The notes: a model not told the origin generated them from the sequence alone. DNA of 64,000 bases from Pseudarthrobacter sulfonivorans (GCF_001484605.1 NZ_CP013747.1:2046001-2110000); one strand, 5' to 3'. Counted from the stretch's first letter, positions 45,482 to 53,815 are shown. A program made the numbers and translations.

Positions 45482-46792
45482 ATGTCCGCCCTACGAGAAT
45501 CCCTCGGCTTCCTGACAAGCCGCCTCCGGCAGGTTGGCATCTTCGTTGCCCTGATCCTGATCGTCCTGCTGTTCCAGATACTGACCAACGGCATCCTGCT
45601 GGAGCCCCAGAACGTCACCAACCTGGTGGTCCAGAACAGCTACATCCTCATCCTCGCCATCGGCATGGTGATGGTGATTATTGCCGGCCACATCGACCTC
45701 TCGGTGGGATCGATCGCCGGGTTCATCGGTGCCGTCGCCGGCGTCATGATGGTCCACTGGGGATGGGCCTGGTGGCTGGCCATCCCCGCCTGCCTCCTGG
45801 TGGGAGCGCTCGTCGGCGCCTGGCAGGGATACTGGATCGCCTATGTCGGCATCCCGGCGTTCATCGTCACGCTGGCAGGCATGCTGATCTTCCGCGGCCT
45901 CACCCTGATCACCCTGAAGAACCAGCAGATCACCCCGTTCCCGGCCGAACTCCGCGCCCTCGGCGGCGGCTTCCTCCCGGACATCTCCGGGGGAACATCG
46001 GTGCTGGAATGGCTGACCGTCATCCTGGGCGTGGGTGCCACTGTTGCACTGCTCATCCAGGCACTCAAGGAACGCCGCATCCGCAAGAAGTTCGACCTCG
46101 AAAACGAACCCATGGCCTGGTTCGCCACCAAGACCACGTTCGTCGCCCTGCTCATGCTGATCATCACGTTCCTCCTCGCCAGCTACCGGGGCACGCCGAT
46201 CGTCCTGATAGTGCTGGCCGTCCTGGTCATCGTGTACACGGCGCTCATGAACAACAGCGTCTTTGGCCGCCACACCTACGCGATCGGCGGAAACCTGCAT
46301 GCCGCGGAGCTGTCCGGCGTCAAGACCAAAGCCGTCACCTTCCGGCTCTTCGTCAACATGGGCGTACTGGCGGCCCTGGCAGGGCTGGTGTTCACGGCGA
46401 GGCTCAACTCGGCACAGCCAGCCGGCGGCACCGGCTTCGAACTCGACTCCATCGCCGCTGCATTCATCGGCGGCGCGGCCGTCCAGGGCGGCATCGGCAC
46501 GGTGGCCGGCGCCATGATCGGTGGCCTGATCATGGGCGTGCTGAACAACGGCATGTCCATCCTGGGCCTCGGCACTGACTATCAGCAGCTCATCAAGGGC
46601 CTGGTCCTCCTGCTGGCGGTCGGCTTCGATATCTTCAACAAAAACCGCAGCGGTGGCGGCGGCAGCACCATCGGGAAGCGTTTCAAGCTCAGGACCTCCC
46701 CGCCGGCCACTTCGGAATCCCAGGCACCCGCAGGGACGACGGACCAAGCCAAGGACCGCCCGGTCCCCGTTTCCGCAGTCAAGCCTGAATAA
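45482..46792 (+). CDS. gguB: Multiple-monosaccharide ABC transporter permease
   Basis: A 436-residue BPD_transp_2 permease with ten or so membrane segments, IDLSVGSIAGFIGAVAG, GIPAFIVTLAGMLIFRGL and the domain-typical GRHTYAIGGNLHAAELSGVKTK. The last 45 residues are a hydrophilic tail. AAGGAATAGGA precedes the ATG, 4 bp after the gguA stop. It completes the ChvE-GguA-GguB importer. Confidence 0.92.
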   Translation: MSALRESLGFLTSRLRQVGIFVALILIVLLFQILTNGILLEPQNVTNLVVQNSYILILAIGMVMVIIAGHIDLSVGSIAGFIGAVAGVMMVHWGWAWWLAIPACLLVGALVGAWQGYWIAYVGIPAFIVTLAGMLIFRGLTLITLKNQQITPFPAELRALGGGFLPDISGGTSVLEWLTVILGVGATVALLIQALKERRIRKKFDLENEPMAWFATKTTFVALLMLIITFLLASYRGTPIVLIVLAVLVIVYTALMNNSVFGRHTYAIGGNLHAAELSGVKTKAVTFRLFVNMGVLAALAGLVFTARLNSAQPAGGTGFELDSIAAAFIGGAAVQGGIGTVAGAMIGGLIMGVLNNGMSILGLGTDYQQLIKGLVLLLAVGFDIFNKNRSGGGGSTIGKRFKLRTSPPATSESQAPAGTTDQAKDRPVPVSAVKPE

Positions 46793-46829
46793 CCAAGAAC
46801 CCTGCCCCAACTATTAACAAGGAACCGAT

Positions 46830-47039
46830 ATGTCTACCCCCATAGACCGCATTGAAATAGATGTCGCCAGCCGGCACCTTCTGGACGAAGAGCTTGATGC
46901 TGCCGTCCGGCGCCTTCAGGAAGTCGCCCTCCTCACAGGCACGCACGGCATCCTGGTGACCCGCGTCGCGCCGGGCCGCTACACCGCAACCCTGTCAGAC
47001 CAGGTTCCTTTCGGGATGACCCGCGAACAGGTTTCCTGA
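46830..47039 (+). CDS. Small hypothetical protein after gguB
   Basis: Not recognised. A 69-residue soluble protein with ELDAAVRRLQEVALLTGTHGILVTRVAPGRYTATLSDQVPFGMTRE. AAGGAACC precedes the ATG, and the gene begins 37 bp after gguB, so it is probably the last gene of the transporter transcript. Function is unknown. Confidence 0.6.
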   Translation: MSTPIDRIEIDVASRHLLDEELDAAVRRLQEVALLTGTHGILVTRVAPGRYTATLSDQVPFGMTREQVS

Positions 47040-47053
47040 GGGCTGCCGGAACC

Positions 47054-47173
47054 GTGGACGAGGCAACCGAAGACTGGGATCAGCTCATTTGGCAGCTGGG
47101 TGGAACTGCGCTCTGGGGGAGCGTTGTCCGTACCGGCGAAGTTGAGGCCGTTGCAGGGGACTCGTCCCGCTGA
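47054..47173 (+). CDS. Possible 39-residue small ORF
   Basis: A GTG preceded by CCGGAACC opens a short frame ending in TGA at 47171-47173 (MDEATEDWDQLIWQLGG...). It lies 15 bp after the 46830-47039 gene. Codon use is acceptable, but the size makes it uncertain; it could also be noise. Confidence 0.25.
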   Translation: MDEATEDWDQLIWQLGGTALWGSVVRTGEVEAVAGDSSR

Positions 47174-47237
47174 CCCTACTCGGCACACTCCTGAGTCATC
47201 AGATTCGCAATAGGAACGCTAGGGCAACCAACAAGCC

Positions 47238-48005
47238 CTAGACGCTCGCGGCCGCCCCGGACACGCGCACGGCGACCTGCCCGCTCCCCTGCGCCAGCTG
47301 CGAGGCTGCGGCTTCGTCAGCCACCACCGTCACGTGCGGGTGCAGCTGCAGGACCGACCCCGGGCAGTCAGCGGTGACGGGCCCGTTGAGGGCGGCGGCC
47401 AGGATGCCGGCCTTGTCCGCGCCGTTGACCACCAGCAGGAGGTGGCGGGCTTCCAAGATGGTGCCCAGACCCTGCGTGATGCAGCGGAGCGGCACTTCTT
47501 CCGGGGTGCTGAAGTAGCGGGCGTTCGCCTCGCGGGTGCGTTCCGTGAGGACTTCCACGCGGGTCCGGGAGTCCAGGGCGGAGCCGGGCTCGTTGAAGGC
47601 CAGGTGGCCGTTGTGGCCGATGCCGAGGATCTGCACGTCGACGCCGCCAACGCCGGCAATGGCGGCGTCGTAGTCAGCGGCTGCGGCCTCGGGGTCCGCG
47701 GCGCTTCCGTCCGGCACGGCAACGTTGGCAGGATCCAGATGCAGCCGCCCAGTCACTTCGCGCCGGACAACTTCGGCGTAGCTTTCGGGATGTCCGGCGG
47801 GCAGGCCCACGTACTCGTCGAGGGCGAAGGCACGGACGGAGGACATGTCGAGCCGGTGGTTGGCGAGCGCCGCGTAGATGGGCAGCGGCGATCCGCCCGT
47901 GGCCACGCCCAGGACGGCGTCGGGCTTGCTGCGAATGACGGCAGCGAGGATCCCGGCGGCTACGGAACCGGTGGCTGAGGCGGTAGGCACAACGAAAATT
48001 TCCAC
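47238..48005 (-). CDS. nagB: Glucosamine-6-phosphate deaminase
   Basis: Converts GlcN-6-P to fructose-6-P and ammonia, the last step of sialic acid/GlcNAc use. The 255-residue protein has LGVATGGSPLPIY, FALDEYVGLPAGHPESY and the catalytic loop GIGHNGHLAFNEPGSALDSRTR. The GTG start at 48005 has a weak ribosome site. It lies downstream of nanR behind a hairpin (48040-48064), so expression may be tied to the regulator. Confidence 0.92.
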   Translation of the reverse strand: MEIFVVPTASATGSVAAGILAAVIRSKPDAVLGVATGGSPLPIYAALANHRLDMSSVRAFALDEYVGLPAGHPESYAEVVRREVTGRLHLDPANVAVPDGSAADPEAAAADYDAAIAGVGGVDVQILGIGHNGHLAFNEPGSALDSRTRVEVLTERTREANARYFSTPEEVPLRCITQGLGTILEARHLLLVVNGADKAGILAAALNGPVTADCPGSVLQLHPHVTVVADEAAASQLAQGSGQVAVRVSGAAASV

Positions 48006-48039
48006 AACAAGGGCACTCTCTACGAAAAGGGCAGGGCTA

Positions 48040-48064
48040 AGTCCGCCCGGGGCGCGGGCGGACT
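48040..48064 (-). terminator. Hairpin between nanR and nagB
   Basis: AGTCCGCCCG (48040-48049) and CGGGCGGACT (48055-48064) form a perfect 10-bp stem with a 5-base loop in the nanR-nagB gap. No immediate T run, so attenuation rather than full stop is likely. Confidence 0.5.
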
Positions 48065-48077
48065 AGGGGAATACGGG

Positions 48078-48809
48078 CTAGGCGGCCGCGACGTCCTTGA
48101 GTTTCAGGCGGATGCCGTCAAAGTGGCGCTGCAGGCGTTCGGACGCAAGTGCCTTGTCCTTGTTGGACACGGCCTCGAAGATGTCCCAGTGGTCCTGCGT
48201 CTGCTGCTCGAGGTTGACCGGACCGGTACCGATGGCCAGGTGGATCTTGCGGTAAACCTGCCAGAACACATCCATGAGGTTGATGAGCAGCTCATTGTTC
48301 AGGGGGGCGTACAGGCGGCGGTGGAATTCGGCGTCGTGCTCATGCAGCGGCTCCCCCTTCTTGGCCGCGTCCTCCATGGCTTCCATGGTGGAGCGCAGGT
48401 CAGCCACGTGCTCGTCGGTGAGCAGGTCAATGGCCGGTCCGATCAGCCCGGACTCAAGGGCCTGGCGCACATCGATGAGCTCCATGGCTTCCTCGCCCTT
48501 GTGGCGGAGGGACAGCCGGCCGCGGAACGTCAGGCCGGACACCAGGGCGCTGAAGTTGTTGGGTGCAACGAACATGCCAAAGCCATGCCGGATCTCGATG
48601 ACGCCCAGTGCCTGCAGTACTTTCAGGGACTCGCGGACGGTGTTGCGGCCCACGCCGAGCTCGGCGGAGAGCTCACTTTCGGTGGGCAGCGCGTCACCGA
48701 CGTCAAGGCCGCGGTCCAGAATGAGGTCCATGATCCGCGTCTGCAGGGCATGCGAACGGAGCTGCGCACTGAAACGGGCGGGCGATACTTCTTGCGATGC
48801 GATGGCCAC
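48078..48809 (-). CDS. nanR: FadR-type GntR regulator, probable NanR
   Basis: A 243-residue protein with a winged helix at about 20-85 (LPTESELSAELGVGRNTVRESLKVLQALGVIEIRHG) and an FCD ligand-binding domain (about 100-230) with metal/ligand residues in HEHDAEFHRRLY. The GTG at 48809 follows AAGGAGGAG. It precedes nagB, and its upstream region shares GTCCTACATC with the siaE operator, so it probably controls the sialic acid genes and itself. The ligand may be a sialic acid or an amino-sugar phosphate. Confidence 0.8.
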   Translation of the reverse strand: MAIASQEVSPARFSAQLRSHALQTRIMDLILDRGLDVGDALPTESELSAELGVGRNTVRESLKVLQALGVIEIRHGFGMFVAPNNFSALVSGLTFRGRLSLRHKGEEAMELIDVRQALESGLIGPAIDLLTDEHVADLRSTMEAMEDAAKKGEPLHEHDAEFHRRLYAPLNNELLINLMDVFWQVYRKIHLAIGTGPVNLEQQTQDHWDIFEAVSNKDKALASERLQRHFDGIRLKLKDVAAA

Positions 48810-48845
48810 GTGGGTCTCCTCCTTGCCGCGCTTAGGGGTCGCGAC

Positions 48846-48856
48846 TTGTCCTACAT
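48846..48856. promoter_or_regulatory. Candidate NanR operator, site D
   Basis: TTGTCCTACAT, with the GTNNNAC core, lies 37 bp upstream of the nanR start. GTCCTACATC is identical to the siaE site at 14959-14968. It suggests self-regulation. Confidence 0.5.
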
Positions 48857-48959
48857 CTCAAGGGTACAGGAGATGGGACGTCCAATGTCTAGATATTGCG
48901 AACGTATTTTTGAGCAGTTCCAACCCTGAGGGACCGAATCTAACCCAGGAGCGCCGAAT

Positions 48960-49907
48960 CTAACGCAAAAGGGACCGAACAAGCTCGCGGCACGCCCGGT
49001 AACCAGGCGTTTTGGGGTCGATCAGGGCGTAATGGTCCCCGGGAACCCTCACCAGCCGGGTCTCCATGTTTGCTGTGGTTCCGGCGTTCACATAGGACGC
49101 GGACTGGCCCAAGGGAACCGTGGTGTCCTCCGATCCATGGACAGCGATCACCGGCACGGCCAGCGGAAGGACGGTCATGGGGTCGGCGTATTTGTAGCGG
49201 TGCGGATATTTCGACGACGACCCGCCCAGGAGGTTGCTCACCGCACCGTTGCTGAGGTTCAGCTTCTCCGCCTCGGCCAAGTTGAGCAGGCCAGACTGGC
49301 TGACCACTCCGGTGAGGTGCACCGCGGAGGCATCTGAGGTGCGGGGCACCTGGCGGTCAGCATCCGGCATTCCCAGCTGGGCAAGCTTGCCCCGGCCGGC
49401 AGCCCAGGCGGCCAGATGCCCGCCGGCTGAATGGCCCAGCGCCACCACCGGACCCAGGTTCAGGGCATGCTTTGCCGCGAGGTCACCCAGCTTGTCGATA
49501 CCGGCCAGCACGTCAATGAAGGTGTTTGGCCAGCCGCCGCCGTTTCCGGCCCGGCGGTATTCAAGGTTCCAGGCGGCCATGCCATGGGCGGCCAGGTCCT
49601 TGGCGATGGGCTCCCCCAGCTCTGCGCCGTACTGCGAGCGCCAGTAGCCGCCATGGATCACCACCACCACGCCGCGGTGCTCGGCGCCGGGCGGCAGCTC
49701 CGGCAGGAAAAGCTCGCCCCACTGGCTGGCGTCCTCGCCGTACTGGTACTTGTGCCGCTTCACTGCATCCCCCTTGGCACCGCCACCGGCGGTACCGTCC
49801 CGCTCGGCGCCGGGCGAACACGCGGCGCCGAGATTTCCAACGGCCGCCGCGGCAGCCGCACCAACCAGCGTGCGAAAGACAAACGTCCGACGCCGCAGAT
49901 CAGCCAT
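48960..49907 (-). CDS. Exported alpha/beta hydrolase (esterase-type), Tat lipoprotein
   Basis: A 315-residue BD-FAE/kynurenine-formamidase-like esterase with oxyanion motif HGGYW, nucleophile GHSAGG, acid in HGSEDTTVP and His in VPGDHYALID. The N-terminus LRRRTFVFR followed by a hydrophobic stretch and lipobox LGAAC (C30) suggests a Tat-exported lipoprotein. The substrate is unknown. It is divergent, 61 bp away, from the GDSL hydrolase gene, so the two may share control. Confidence 0.82.
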   Translation of the reverse strand: MADLRRRTFVFRTLVGAAAAAAVGNLGAACSPGAERDGTAGGGAKGDAVKRHKYQYGEDASQWGELFLPELPPGAEHRGVVVVIHGGYWRSQYGAELGEPIAKDLAAHGMAAWNLEYRRAGNGGGWPNTFIDVLAGIDKLGDLAAKHALNLGPVVALGHSAGGHLAAWAAGRGKLAQLGMPDADRQVPRTSDASAVHLTGVVSQSGLLNLAEAEKLNLSNGAVSNLLGGSSSKYPHRYKYADPMTVLPLAVPVIAVHGSEDTTVPLGQSASYVNAGTTANMETRLVRVPGDHYALIDPKTPGYRACRELVRSLLR

Positions 49908-49968
49908 GTGCCGAGCCTACAGCGTGGTGCCTCCGGGCAAAGTCGCCGAGCAGGAAACCGGTAGATTT

Positions 49969-50961
49969 GTGCCCGTGAATTCCATCAACGCGCACTGGAC
50001 CGGGGCCTTTCGGGTCATCACGGACACCGAAGGCTGGCAACACTTCCGGCGGCTGGATCCGGCCCTGCTAATGTCCCCGGCCACCGACGGGCTCGAGAAC
50101 CGGGCCACCATGGGCGCCGGTATCCGGGCAAGCTGGACGGCGTCGTCAGGAACGCTGGTCCTGGAAGCGGAAGGCACAGCCGACAGCTCGCCGTTTGACG
50201 TGCTGGTGGATGGGAAGCTCGCCCACCGGGTCACCGCAGCCGGCAGGGTGAGTTACGAGCTCGCCTTGGGACCCCTCAAGCCCGGGACGTCGGTCCAGCT
50301 ATGGCTCCCCCAGTTTGGAACGGTCAGGATCCGGGAAGCATCACTGAATGGAGGGGGCGTCCAGCCGGTGACGGAGTCCGGCAAACGCTGGCTGACGTAC
50401 GGCAGCTCGCTGACGCATTGCCAGCAGGCGGACGGCCCGTCGGAAACCTGGCCTGCCCTGGTGGCGAACCGGTACGGCTGGCAGCTCACCTCACTTGGAT
50501 TCGCTGGCGAGTGCCAGCTGGATCCGGCTGCGGAGTCAACGCTGCAGCAACTGCCGGCCGATTTCATCTCGCTCTGCCTGGGCATCAACTCCTACAACGC
50601 AGCCGTTTTCTCCGAACGCAGTTACGCAAGCCAGGTCCTGGGATTCCTGGCGAACATCCGCAAAGCCCATCCCCACGCGCCAATTGCCGTCATCACCCCC
50701 ATGGTGTCGCTGCCCCGGGAGGAGCTGCCCAACGCCGTCGGGATGACCTTGAGGGACTACCGGGACGCAACAGCCGCCGTCGTGCGTGTCCTGCGGGAAC
50801 GCGGCGACCACGGGTTCCACTGCGTGGACGGCGCCGCCGTCTTCACTCCCGGCGAAGCCGCCGAACTGATGCCGGATACGCTCCACCCCGACAATACGGG
50901 CTACCGGCTGATGGCTGCACGGCTGGGTCCGCAGCTCGCCGCCGTGGCGGACGCGCACTGA
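49969..50961 (+). CDS. SGNH/GDSL-family hydrolase with N-terminal beta domain
   Basis: A 330-residue protein with an N-terminal beta-sandwich (about 1-130) and a C-terminal SGNH hydrolase: block I TYGSSLTH, block III LGINSYN and block V DTLHPDNTGY with the catalytic Asp and His. Such two-domain esterases often remove acetyl groups from sugars. AGGAAA lies 11 bases before the GTG at 49969; the GTG at 49975 is an alternative. No signal peptide is seen. Confidence 0.8.
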   Translation: MPVNSINAHWTGAFRVITDTEGWQHFRRLDPALLMSPATDGLENRATMGAGIRASWTASSGTLVLEAEGTADSSPFDVLVDGKLAHRVTAAGRVSYELALGPLKPGTSVQLWLPQFGTVRIREASLNGGGVQPVTESGKRWLTYGSSLTHCQQADGPSETWPALVANRYGWQLTSLGFAGECQLDPAAESTLQQLPADFISLCLGINSYNAAVFSERSYASQVLGFLANIRKAHPHAPIAVITPMVSLPREELPNAVGMTLRDYRDATAAVVRVLRERGDHGFHCVDGAAVFTPGEAAELMPDTLHPDNTGYRLMAARLGPQLAAVADAH

Positions 50962-51165
50962 ATACATTGGCTCCGGGGCCACTCCCGGCTGCTAATACGC
51001 CACCGGGACCACCGGCGGCTGCCCTGGAAGGGCGTAGTGTCGGTAGTAGGAGATTTCGGGGTGGCATATATAGGTCCGGGGTTGAATATACGGGCCGCGC
51101 GCGAAGAGAGCGCACAGCCGCCAGCCGGGTCGTGTGACCCCGGCGATGTTTGGAATTGAGGCCGC
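50962..51165. other. Spacer upstream of the first GAF-ANTAR gene
   Basis: 204 bp with A/T-rich spots (CATATATAGG and TTGAATATACGG near 51064-51090) that probably hold the promoter. I see no operator or hairpin. Confidence 0.35.
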
Positions 51166-51897
51166 ATGGCCGAGAATGACGCCCTGCCGACGGCGGAGCA
51201 ATTACAGGACCTGCTTCTTGAGAGTCCGGGTTTCACCGAATTCCTCCTGGGACTGACCGCGATCTCCGCGTCCTTGCTAGGCGGGGACACGCCCCTGCTC
51301 TGTGCCATCACGGTGGAACGGGAGACCGGGCCAGCGACGGTAGCCAGCAGCACGGAGACGGCCCGGAGCCTGGACGAACGCCAGTACGCATTCGACGACG
51401 GCCCCTGCCTGACGGCGCTGCGGGAGCAGCGCACAGTCCTCATCCGTGATCTTCAGGCTGACGAGAGTTGGGCCTGGTATGCCGCCGCGGTCGCAGACGA
51501 AGGCATCCGGACAATCCTGGCCGTCCCCATCCCCACAGACAACGGGTCCCGCTCCGCCCTGAACTGCTACTCAACCCAGCTGAATACGTTTGCCCCGGAC
51601 ACGGTGACCGCCATTGAGGAGCACGCTGCATCGCTTTCCCGGATTCTGCGGCTGGCAATCCGTGTGCACCCTTCGGACCCCTACCCGGAGCATTTGAGGT
51701 CGGCGCTGCGGTCCCGGGCCGTTGTGGACTCGGCCGTTGCCCTGATCATGGTGCAGAACCGCTGCAGCCATGAAACCGCCGTCAAGCTCCTGCACCTTGC
51801 TTCCCGCAGCAGCAACCGCCGGCTGCATGACATCGCCGAGGACATCCTGTACCACGCCTCGGATATCCCCGTCATCACCGGAGGCGGAGAGAAATGA
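51166..51897 (+). CDS. GAF-ANTAR regulator 1
   Basis: A 243-residue protein with a GAF sensor domain (about 20-160, DDGPCLTALREQRTVLI) and a C-terminal ANTAR RNA-binding domain (about 175-235, LRSRAVVDSAVALIMVQNRCSHETAVKLLHLASRSSNRRLHDIAEDIL). ANTAR proteins control transcripts by binding hairpins that prevent termination. The stop overlaps the next gene's ATG (ATGA). The signal sensed is unknown. Confidence 0.9.
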   Translation: MAENDALPTAEQLQDLLLESPGFTEFLLGLTAISASLLGGDTPLLCAITVERETGPATVASSTETARSLDERQYAFDDGPCLTALREQRTVLIRDLQADESWAWYAAAVADEGIRTILAVPIPTDNGSRSALNCYSTQLNTFAPDTVTAIEEHAASLSRILRLAIRVHPSDPYPEHLRSALRSRAVVDSAVALIMVQNRCSHETAVKLLHLASRSSNRRLHDIAEDILYHASDIPVITGGGEK

Positions 51898-52166
51898 TGG
51901 ACGACGGCGGACTGGGCACCCCCCAGCCTGCCTTCGGCGCGGACCAGCGCAAGTTTGCGGCCGCCCAGTTCCAGAGCGGGAACATCAGCCTCCCGGGGCT
52001 ATGGACCTACTATTACGGGATCGGCGGAAACGTCGATCAGCTCGGGGTGGACGCCTATCTGCACGAGCTGGTGGAGTTGGCCCCACTGCAGATGGATCTC
52101 ATCCAGGCCGCCATCAAGGAGATCACGGCGGACGGACAGGGAAGTGCACATGTCCCAGGACTTTGA
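51894..52166 (+). CDS. Small unknown protein coupled to GAF-ANTAR genes
   Basis: Not recognised. A 90-residue soluble protein with SLPGLWTYYYGIGGNVDQLGVDAYLHELVELAPLQMDLIQAAIKEI, mostly helical. GGAGGCGGAGAG lies before the ATG at 51894 (a second ATG follows at once), which overlaps the stop of GAF-ANTAR 1 by 4 bp. Its end overlaps the start of GAF-ANTAR 2 by 17 bp. Translation of the three genes is thus coupled, suggesting a partner protein. Confidence 0.65.
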   Translation: MMDDGGLGTPQPAFGADQRKFAAAQFQSGNISLPGLWTYYYGIGGNVDQLGVDAYLHELVELAPLQMDLIQAAIKEITADGQGSAHVPGL

Positions 52167-52932
52167 TATCCGAGAACCCGAATCCGGCAACGTTGGACGC
52201 GCCGGCGCCCACCTGCACGAGTTTGTGCTCCACCTGCAGGACCTCGTCCTGGCAAGCTCCGACGTCCGTGAATTCCTGACGGACACCGCCGCGATTTTTG
52301 CCACCCAGCTGTCGCAGCCAGGGAACCACTTGTCCTGCGGGATCACGGTAGTCCGGCAGAAGCGGCCGGTCGCTGCTGCCAGCAGTGACATGCGTGCGTG
52401 GAACCTGGACGAACTGCAAAACAGCATCGGCCATGGACCCTGCCTGACAGCCCTTCGGACAGAGTCGATGGTCCACGTCCCGGATCTGGACGCCGATGCC
52501 CGTTGGCCGAAATACAACGAGGCTGCCCGCCAGATGGGCATCGGCTCCATCCTGGCAGTACCAATGCATCTGCAGGCTCCTGCCCAGGCGGTGATTAACC
52601 TCTACTCCCCCAACACGGACGGCTTCCCGCATCACGGGATTGATGCGGCTGTTGGCCTGGCGGGCATCGCCGCCAAGGCGCTGGACCTTGCCCTGAACAT
52701 CGCACAGTTGCGCGACGCGCGTGACGACCTCGCCGCCGCCCTGAAATCCCGCACTGTCATTGACACGGCCATTGGGGCCATCATGGCGCAGAACCGGTGC
52801 AACCGCGATGCGGCATTCCAGATATTGGTCAAGGCCTCCAGCTACCGCAATATCAAGCTAAAGGAGGTGGCCGCCGGCATCATTTCCGGAATTGGCGGCG
52901 AACGGGAATTACCCACCACCTACGATGAATAG
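52150..52932 (+). CDS. GAF-ANTAR regulator 2
   Basis: A 260-residue protein with GAF (about 35-180, IGHGPCLTALRTESMVHVPDLDADARWP) and ANTAR (about 195-250, LKSRTVIDTAIGAIMAQNRCNRDAAFQILVKASSYRNIKLKEVAAGI) domains. The start is the ATG at 52150, inside the end of the 90-residue gene; the frame extends upstream but without support. It differs enough from regulators 1 and 3 to suggest separate ligands. Confidence 0.9.
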   Translation: MSQDFDIREPESGNVGRAGAHLHEFVLHLQDLVLASSDVREFLTDTAAIFATQLSQPGNHLSCGITVVRQKRPVAAASSDMRAWNLDELQNSIGHGPCLTALRTESMVHVPDLDADARWPKYNEAARQMGIGSILAVPMHLQAPAQAVINLYSPNTDGFPHHGIDAAVGLAGIAAKALDLALNIAQLRDARDDLAAALKSRTVIDTAIGAIMAQNRCNRDAAFQILVKASSYRNIKLKEVAAGIISGIGGERELPTTYDE

Positions 52933-53072
52933 CCAAACAGCCTGAATCCGTGCAGGTCCGGGCCCGCAGCCCACCACGCACGCTAGGCTTTACCTGAAGT
53001 GCTGAACGGTCACAAACAGGCTCATCCGGCCCGCCGGAGGCCGGTCACGCAGAATGGCCGGAGGCAGAAACC

Positions 53073-53149
53073 ATGATCAAGAAGTATCCCCTGGATGAAC
53101 TATCCACTGCCTTGGGCAGGATCATGGGGCTGCTCCTCACGGAAGAAAA
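53073..53149 (+). pseudogene. Frameshifted 5' end of GAF-ANTAR gene 3
   Basis: GGAGG seven bases before the ATG at 53073 opens a frame reading MIKKYPLDELSTALGRIMGLLLTEEK, the usual N-terminal helix of such GAF-ANTAR proteins. At AAAAGTGG (53146-53153) it leaves the GAF frame; adding one G would join them as LTEEK-VDHAV. A single-base deletion, real or from sequencing, is the simplest reading. Confidence 0.6.
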
Positions 53150-53815
53150 GTGGACCACGCCGTCCAGCACCTCTCCCGCGCCGTTAGGGATTCCATCCCG
53201 GGGACTGTTGGGGCAGGTGTCTCAATCCTTGATCCCCATGCCCGCCCGGTCAGTTCCGGGTCTACCGACAGCATCGTTGAACGCGCCGACGCCCTTCAGT
53301 ATGAACTGGTCCAGGGGCCCTGCCTGACAGCCTGGACCACCCAACAGAGCATCCTCATCCATGAGGTTGCAACTGAAGCCCGCTGGCCAAACTGGAGCGC
53401 CGCCGTCGTTGACATGCCAATCCGCTCAGTGATCAGCACCCCGCTGATCGCCGACGGGCAGGCCATAGGTGCAATGAAGATTTACGCGGCCTCCCCCGGC
53501 GCCTTCGAAGATGCCACCGCCGCCCTCATGGAGCTTTTTGCCTCCCCCGCGGCCACTCTTCTGTCGCATATCCAGACTGCCGAAACTCCGGAACGCATCA
53601 GTGCGAGCCTGCAATCGGCTCTCTACAGCAGGGACCTGATTAACCGGGCCTGCGGAATACTCATGGAGCGCCACACCATCACCGAGGACGCCGCCCTGCA
53701 GCAGCTGATGCGGCAGACCCGCGCGACGCGCAGCACGCTTAGGGAAGTCAGTGCCATTGTCTTGGCAGGCGTGGCCTCCGATCCGTGCAGAGACAGTGGT
53801 GATGGGCTTCGATAG
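53150..53815 (+). CDS. GAF-ANTAR regulator 3 (frame after the shift)
   Basis: The 221-residue frame has GAF (about 1-140, LQYELVQGPCLTAWTTQQSILIHEVATEARWPNW) and ANTAR (about 150-205, LQSALYSRDLINRACGILMERHTITEDAALQQLMRQTRATRSTLREVSAIVL) domains. The GTG at 53150 has GGAAG four bases before it and could start translation alone, but about 26 N-terminal residues lie in another frame (53073-53149). If restored, the protein would be about 247 residues, close to the family norm. Confidence 0.75.
   Translation: MDHAVQHLSRAVRDSIPGTVGAGVSILDPHARPVSSGSTDSIVERADALQYELVQGPCLTAWTTQQSILIHEVATEARWPNWSAAVVDMPIRSVISTPLIADGQAIGAMKIYAASPGAFEDATAALMELFASPAATLLSHIQTAETPERISASLQSALYSRDLINRACGILMERHTITEDAALQQLMRQTRATRSTLREVSAIVLAGVASDPCRDSGDGLR

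Noticed and set aside
53142..53153. Programmed -1 ribosomal frameshift
   Set aside because: The codons GAA GAA AAG TGG do not make a slippery heptamer and no downstream pseudoknot is evident, so a simple base loss or an internal start is preferred.
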